Assembly: GCF_022662495.1 (NCBI RefSeq)
Contig: NZ_JAKPBU010000001.1
Location: 930,001 to 994,000, forward strand
DNA length: 64,000 nucleotides
Direction of reading: 5' to 3'
Origin: Lysobacter sp. M2-1
GTDB lineage: Bacteria > Pseudomonadota > Gammaproteobacteria > Xanthomonadales > Xanthomonadaceae
In this document: in pieces, positions 61,729 through 64,000 of the stretch
Numbering within the stretch: position 1 is the stretch's first letter
Layout of the letters: every line of letters begins with the position of its first letter
Notes under the pieces: generated by a model
Seen by the model: the letters and a program-made list of their open reading frames with translations, nothing else
The model's database searches: none
What the model was told of the DNA's origin: nothing
Program-made: the position numbers and the translations under genes

Positions 61729-61789
61729 GAAATGGGCTCCTACCAAATCCATAGGACGAGGTTGCCGCGCCCGCCTACTTCAGACCAGC

Positions 61790-61811
61790 TAATAATTCTT
61801 TATCATCATTA
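61790..61811. promoter_or_regulatory. imperfect dyad in lysE/lysG intergenic region
   Basis: A 22-bp AT-rich imperfect palindrome starting TAATAATT and ending ATCATTA sits between the divergent exporter and its LysR regulator, 27 bp before the regulator start. LysG/ArgP sites lie in this position. It is the only strongly AT-rich spot in the region. Confidence 0.45.
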
Positions 61812-61837
61812 GGTTTTCTAACCTTGGCAAACTTTCT

Positions 61838-62728
61838 ATGGATCTTCTGCATCCCCAGCTCGCTGCCTTTGCGGCTGTCCTGGAAGAAGGCAGCTTTGAA
61901 GGAGCAGCCCGGCGTCTTTCGGTGACGTCGTCCGCCATCTCCCAACGCCTCAAGGCCTTGGAGGACCGCCTGGGGCAGGCCCTCGTGGTGCGTCAACTGC
62001 CGTGCCGGCCGACGCCAGCAGGGGAACGCTTGTTGCGACGAGTCCGTCCCATGCAGGTTCTAGAAGCCGAAGCAATGACTGACTTCCTACCGGCCAATGA
62101 CACCGCAGCTCGGGCAATCCCGATCGCCATCAATGCAGACTCGCTCCAGACTTGGTTTCTAGAAGGATTGGCGCGGCTCCATCACGCTCACGGCTACCTG
62201 TTCGATGTGCGGGTGGACGACCAAGACCACACTCACGAAATGCTCCGCAACGGTACGGTGCTCGGCGCCGTTACTGGTCAATCCAAGCCAATCCAGGGCT
62301 GCAATGTGGAGGCCTTGGGAAAGATGCGTTATCACGCCATTGCCTCGCCAGCCCTCACCGACAAGTATTTCAGCGATGGTGTGACTGCCCAGGCATTGGC
62401 TGATGCGCCCCTCATCGTCTTCGACCGAAAGGATGACCTGCAATGGAGATTCATTCGACGAATCTCCAAGGCACGCATCAATCCACCAGTGCACTACTTG
62501 CCGACGTCAACCGGTTTCGTTGAAGCCGCTGCTCTTGGCCTCGGCTGGTGCCTTGCACCGGAAACGCTCATCAGCTCGGCAGTTGGGTCGAAGCAAGTGG
62601 TCACATTGGAGACTGGGCGCTGGCTGGACGTGCCTCTCTACTGGCAATACGCGGCTGTTCGTTCAGAGACGCTCGAAAATGTCGGCCGTATTTTGTATGA
62701 AGCGGCGGGCAACGCATTGAGGCGCTAG
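61838..62728 (+). CDS. LysR regulator, ArgP/LysG type
   Basis: A 296-residue regulator. MDLLHPQLAAFAAVLEEGSFEGAARRLSVTSSAISQRLKALEDRLGQALVVR is the ArgP/IciA/LysG start, with the helix-turn-helix at about 20-45. The effector domain (about 92-290) has AINADSLQTWFLEGLARL, where basic amino acids bind. It would activate the divergent exporter in the presence of lysine or arginine. The length and start agree with the family. Confidence 0.92.
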   Translation: MDLLHPQLAAFAAVLEEGSFEGAARRLSVTSSAISQRLKALEDRLGQALVVRQLPCRPTPAGERLLRRVRPMQVLEAEAMTDFLPANDTAARAIPIAINADSLQTWFLEGLARLHHAHGYLFDVRVDDQDHTHEMLRNGTVLGAVTGQSKPIQGCNVEALGKMRYHAIASPALTDKYFSDGVTAQALADAPLIVFDRKDDLQWRFIRRISKARINPPVHYLPTSTGFVEAAALGLGWCLAPETLISSAVGSKQVVTLETGRWLDVPLYWQYAAVRSETLENVGRILYEAAGNALRR

Positions 62729-62759
62729 GCGTCTGCTTTGGGTCGGAAGCGGCCACACA

Positions 62760-63011
62760 TCAAATTGAGTTCAACCGCCACCCCAACCCCGACCACCGCC
62801 CCACGTGCCGCGCCAGCGCGGCTTCGATCACTTCCACACCACCCGCCACGTGCAGCTCGCGCCGCGCGCGGGTGATGCCGGTGTAGGTGAGCTCGCGCGA
62901 GAGCACGCGGTTGGAGCGGGTGGGGAGCAGCAACCACACCGCGTCGAATTCCGAACCCTGGGCCTTGTGCACGATCATGGCGAAGGCGACCTCGTGCGCG
63001 GGCGGGGTGTC
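62760..63011 (-). pseudogene. recD: recD 3' end remnant, copy 1
   Basis: The minus-strand frame from about 63009 reads DTPPAHEVAFAMIVHKAQGS, then EFDAVWLLLP, then SRELTYTGITRARRELHVAGG to the stop at 62760. This is helicase motifs V-VI of RecD (exonuclease V alpha subunit): VHKAQGSEFD and TGITRARR. The 5' 550-600 codons are absent; upstream lies the end of a TonB receptor. So it is a truncated tail, not a working gene. Confidence 0.88.
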
Positions 63012-64000
63012 CTAATCGTTCGCGCCAAACGCCACCGTAAGCACCGCCCGCACGGTGCGCGGCGAGACCGGCGACAGCAGCCCGGACGAGGCGACGAGGT
63101 AGCCCTCCTCGCCGAGCAGGTTGGAACCCAGGATCCGCAGGTCGGCGCGGTGGCCGCCGAGCATGAAGCCATGGCGCAGGCCCAGGCTCAGCGTGGTCAC
63201 GGCTGGCGCCTTGAAGCTGTTGGCGGTGTCGGCCCAGCGCTCGCCCATGTAGCTGAGCGTTGCGTCCAGCGCCCAGTCCTTGCCGAACCGGCGCACCAGG
63301 GTGGCGTTGGCCACGCGCTGGGAGACGCCCACGTCGTGCGATCCGGCCAGGCCCGCATCCACCAGCGTGCCGGTGAGTTCGGACTCGAACGCGACCACGC
63401 CCGCCAGCAGGCTGGTGTCGGCGCCGAGCTCGCCCGCGATCGAGGCCTCGAAGCCGCGATGGCGCACCTGCCCGACGACGCCGAAGCTGCGGTCGAGCCG
63501 AAACCCCTGGCTGGGCTTGGACACGTCGAACAGCGCGCCGATCAAAGTCAGCCGCGGCGACAGCGCGTAGCGCGCGCCCAGCTCGAACTGCTCGGCTTCC
63601 ACCGGCGGCAGCACTTCCTCGCGGTTGATCGCGGAGGCGGGCGCCGAGCCGCTTTCTTCCAGGCCCGTCACCCAGCTGCCGAACAGTGCGGCGCGGTCGC
63701 TCAGGTTGACCACGGCGGACAGGTTGTAGTGCGGCGTCCGGCTGGTGCGCTCGCTCGTCGCGCCGCTCGTGGAGTGCACGGTCTTGTGATAGCGCGTGCG
63801 GTGCGCGGCGAGGCGCAGTTGCACCCGGTCGCGCCAGGCCAGGCCATAACCGGCCGAGGCGGTGGTCTGGGTGACGGTGTCTTCGCCGCGGGTGCCGGAC
63901 CACGGGCGTTCCGGCACGTCCGGCGGATCGCCCGTGGCGAGGTCGAATTCGCCCAGCGCAACGGCGAGGCTGGAGGCGAGCCCGGTGGTGGTGCGCCGGC
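63012..64000 (-). CDS. TonB-dependent siderophore-type receptor, C-terminal part
   Basis: About 329 codons of a beta-barrel, open to the window edge. Alternating strands such as QLRLAAHRTRYHKTVHS, LSAVVNLSDRAALFGSWVTGLEESG, and QFELGARYALSPRLTLIGALFD are typical of FhuE/FpvA-like receptors; NREEVLPPVEAEQFELGARY is a hallmark of siderophore receptors. The C-terminus VLTVAFGAND ends four residues after the usual terminal Phe. The recD remnant begins only 1-3 bp downstream, so the end may be altered by a junction. The start and plug are outside the window. Confidence 0.85.
   Translation of the reverse strand, partial: RRTTTGLASSLAVALGEFDLATGDPPDVPERPWSGTRGEDTVTQTTASAGYGLAWRDRVQLRLAAHRTRYHKTVHSTSGATSERTSRTPHYNLSAVVNLSDRAALFGSWVTGLEESGSAPASAINREEVLPPVEAEQFELGARYALSPRLTLIGALFDVSKPSQGFRLDRSFGVVGQVRHRGFEASIAGELGADTSLLAGVVAFESELTGTLVDAGLAGSHDVGVSQRVANATLVRRFGKDWALDATLSYMGERWADTANSFKAPAVTTLSLGLRHGFMLGGHRADLRILGSNLLGEEGYLVASSGLLSPVSPRTVRAVLTVAFGAND

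Noticed and set aside
1-64000. CRISPR array, tRNA or rRNA genes, insertion sequence with transposase
   Set aside because: No spaced identical repeats of CRISPR type, no recognisable tRNA or rRNA stretch and no transposase or integrase frame were found by eye.

Overview
This is a 64-kb window of high-GC bacterial chromosome, by eye about two-thirds G+C over most of its length. The gene content points to the Xanthomonadaceae/Lysobacteraceae (a Lysobacter- or Luteimonas-like gammaproteobacterium): winged-helix/beta-propeller regulators, a FucP-family sugar MFS carrier beside GH29 and GntP genes, TonB receptors, and REP-like palindromes of the type CCCGCCTTCGCGGG. This placement is inference; no rRNA or tRNA gene was seen.

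Layout. 0-2.3 kb: a methyltransferase end, a GNAT, a GFA protein and small membrane proteins. 2.3-5.6 kb: an arsenic operon on the minus strand (arsR, a GAPDH, arsJ) preceded by a dyad that looks like the ArsR operator. 5.6-9.8 kb: small detoxification or redox genes (GNAT, GFA, aldo/keto reductase, Gdx/SugE-type SMR exporter, MDR oxidoreductase, flavodoxin-like oxidoreductase). 9.8-19.7 kb: a MexEF-OprN-like RND efflux locus with two SDR genes and a divergent LysR regulator. 19.8-31.6 kb: two paralogous glycine-zipper proteins separated by a 71-bp tandem palindromic repeat, then dbpA, an MscS channel, a serine hydrolase, a two-gene secreted unit, an MBL lipoprotein, an SDR/AraC divergent pair and an alpha/beta hydrolase. 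32-39.5 kb: mostly hypothetical genes, a cyclase-family protein and a CadC-like propeller regulator. 39.9-48 kb: a sugar-use region (FucP-family carrier, GntP permease, gluconokinase, dehalogenase-like hydrolase, Tat-exported Gfo/Idh oxidoreductase, GH29 fucosidase). 48-51 kb: a CPBP protease, a membrane AraC regulator and decayed fragments of the gluconokinase 3' end.

51.2-58.5 kb is a lower-GC defence-type island. It encodes a giant DUF4011-helicase-Vsr-like nuclease-DUF3320 protein, a six-helix K+ channel coupled to it by a TAATG overlap, and a divergent HEPN/Abi_C-type protein. The helicase gene has an in-frame TAA 74 codons before the expected end. The island lies between two inverted copies of a motif containing TGACCCCGTT, with a 21-bp minisatellite at its left edge. 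A nuclease/helicase gene translationally coupled to an ion channel beside an abortive-infection RNase candidate is the most interesting system in the window.

58.6-64 kb: a GNAT, a Cys/Met-metabolism PLP enzyme with a PaiB-like protein, and a lysE/lysG divergent pair. These are bracketed by two same-orientation fragments of the recD 3' end. The window ends inside a TonB-dependent receptor. Repeated finding of gene-tail fragments (gntK three times, recD twice) in the 48-63 kb stretch marks it as a zone of repeated rearrangement.
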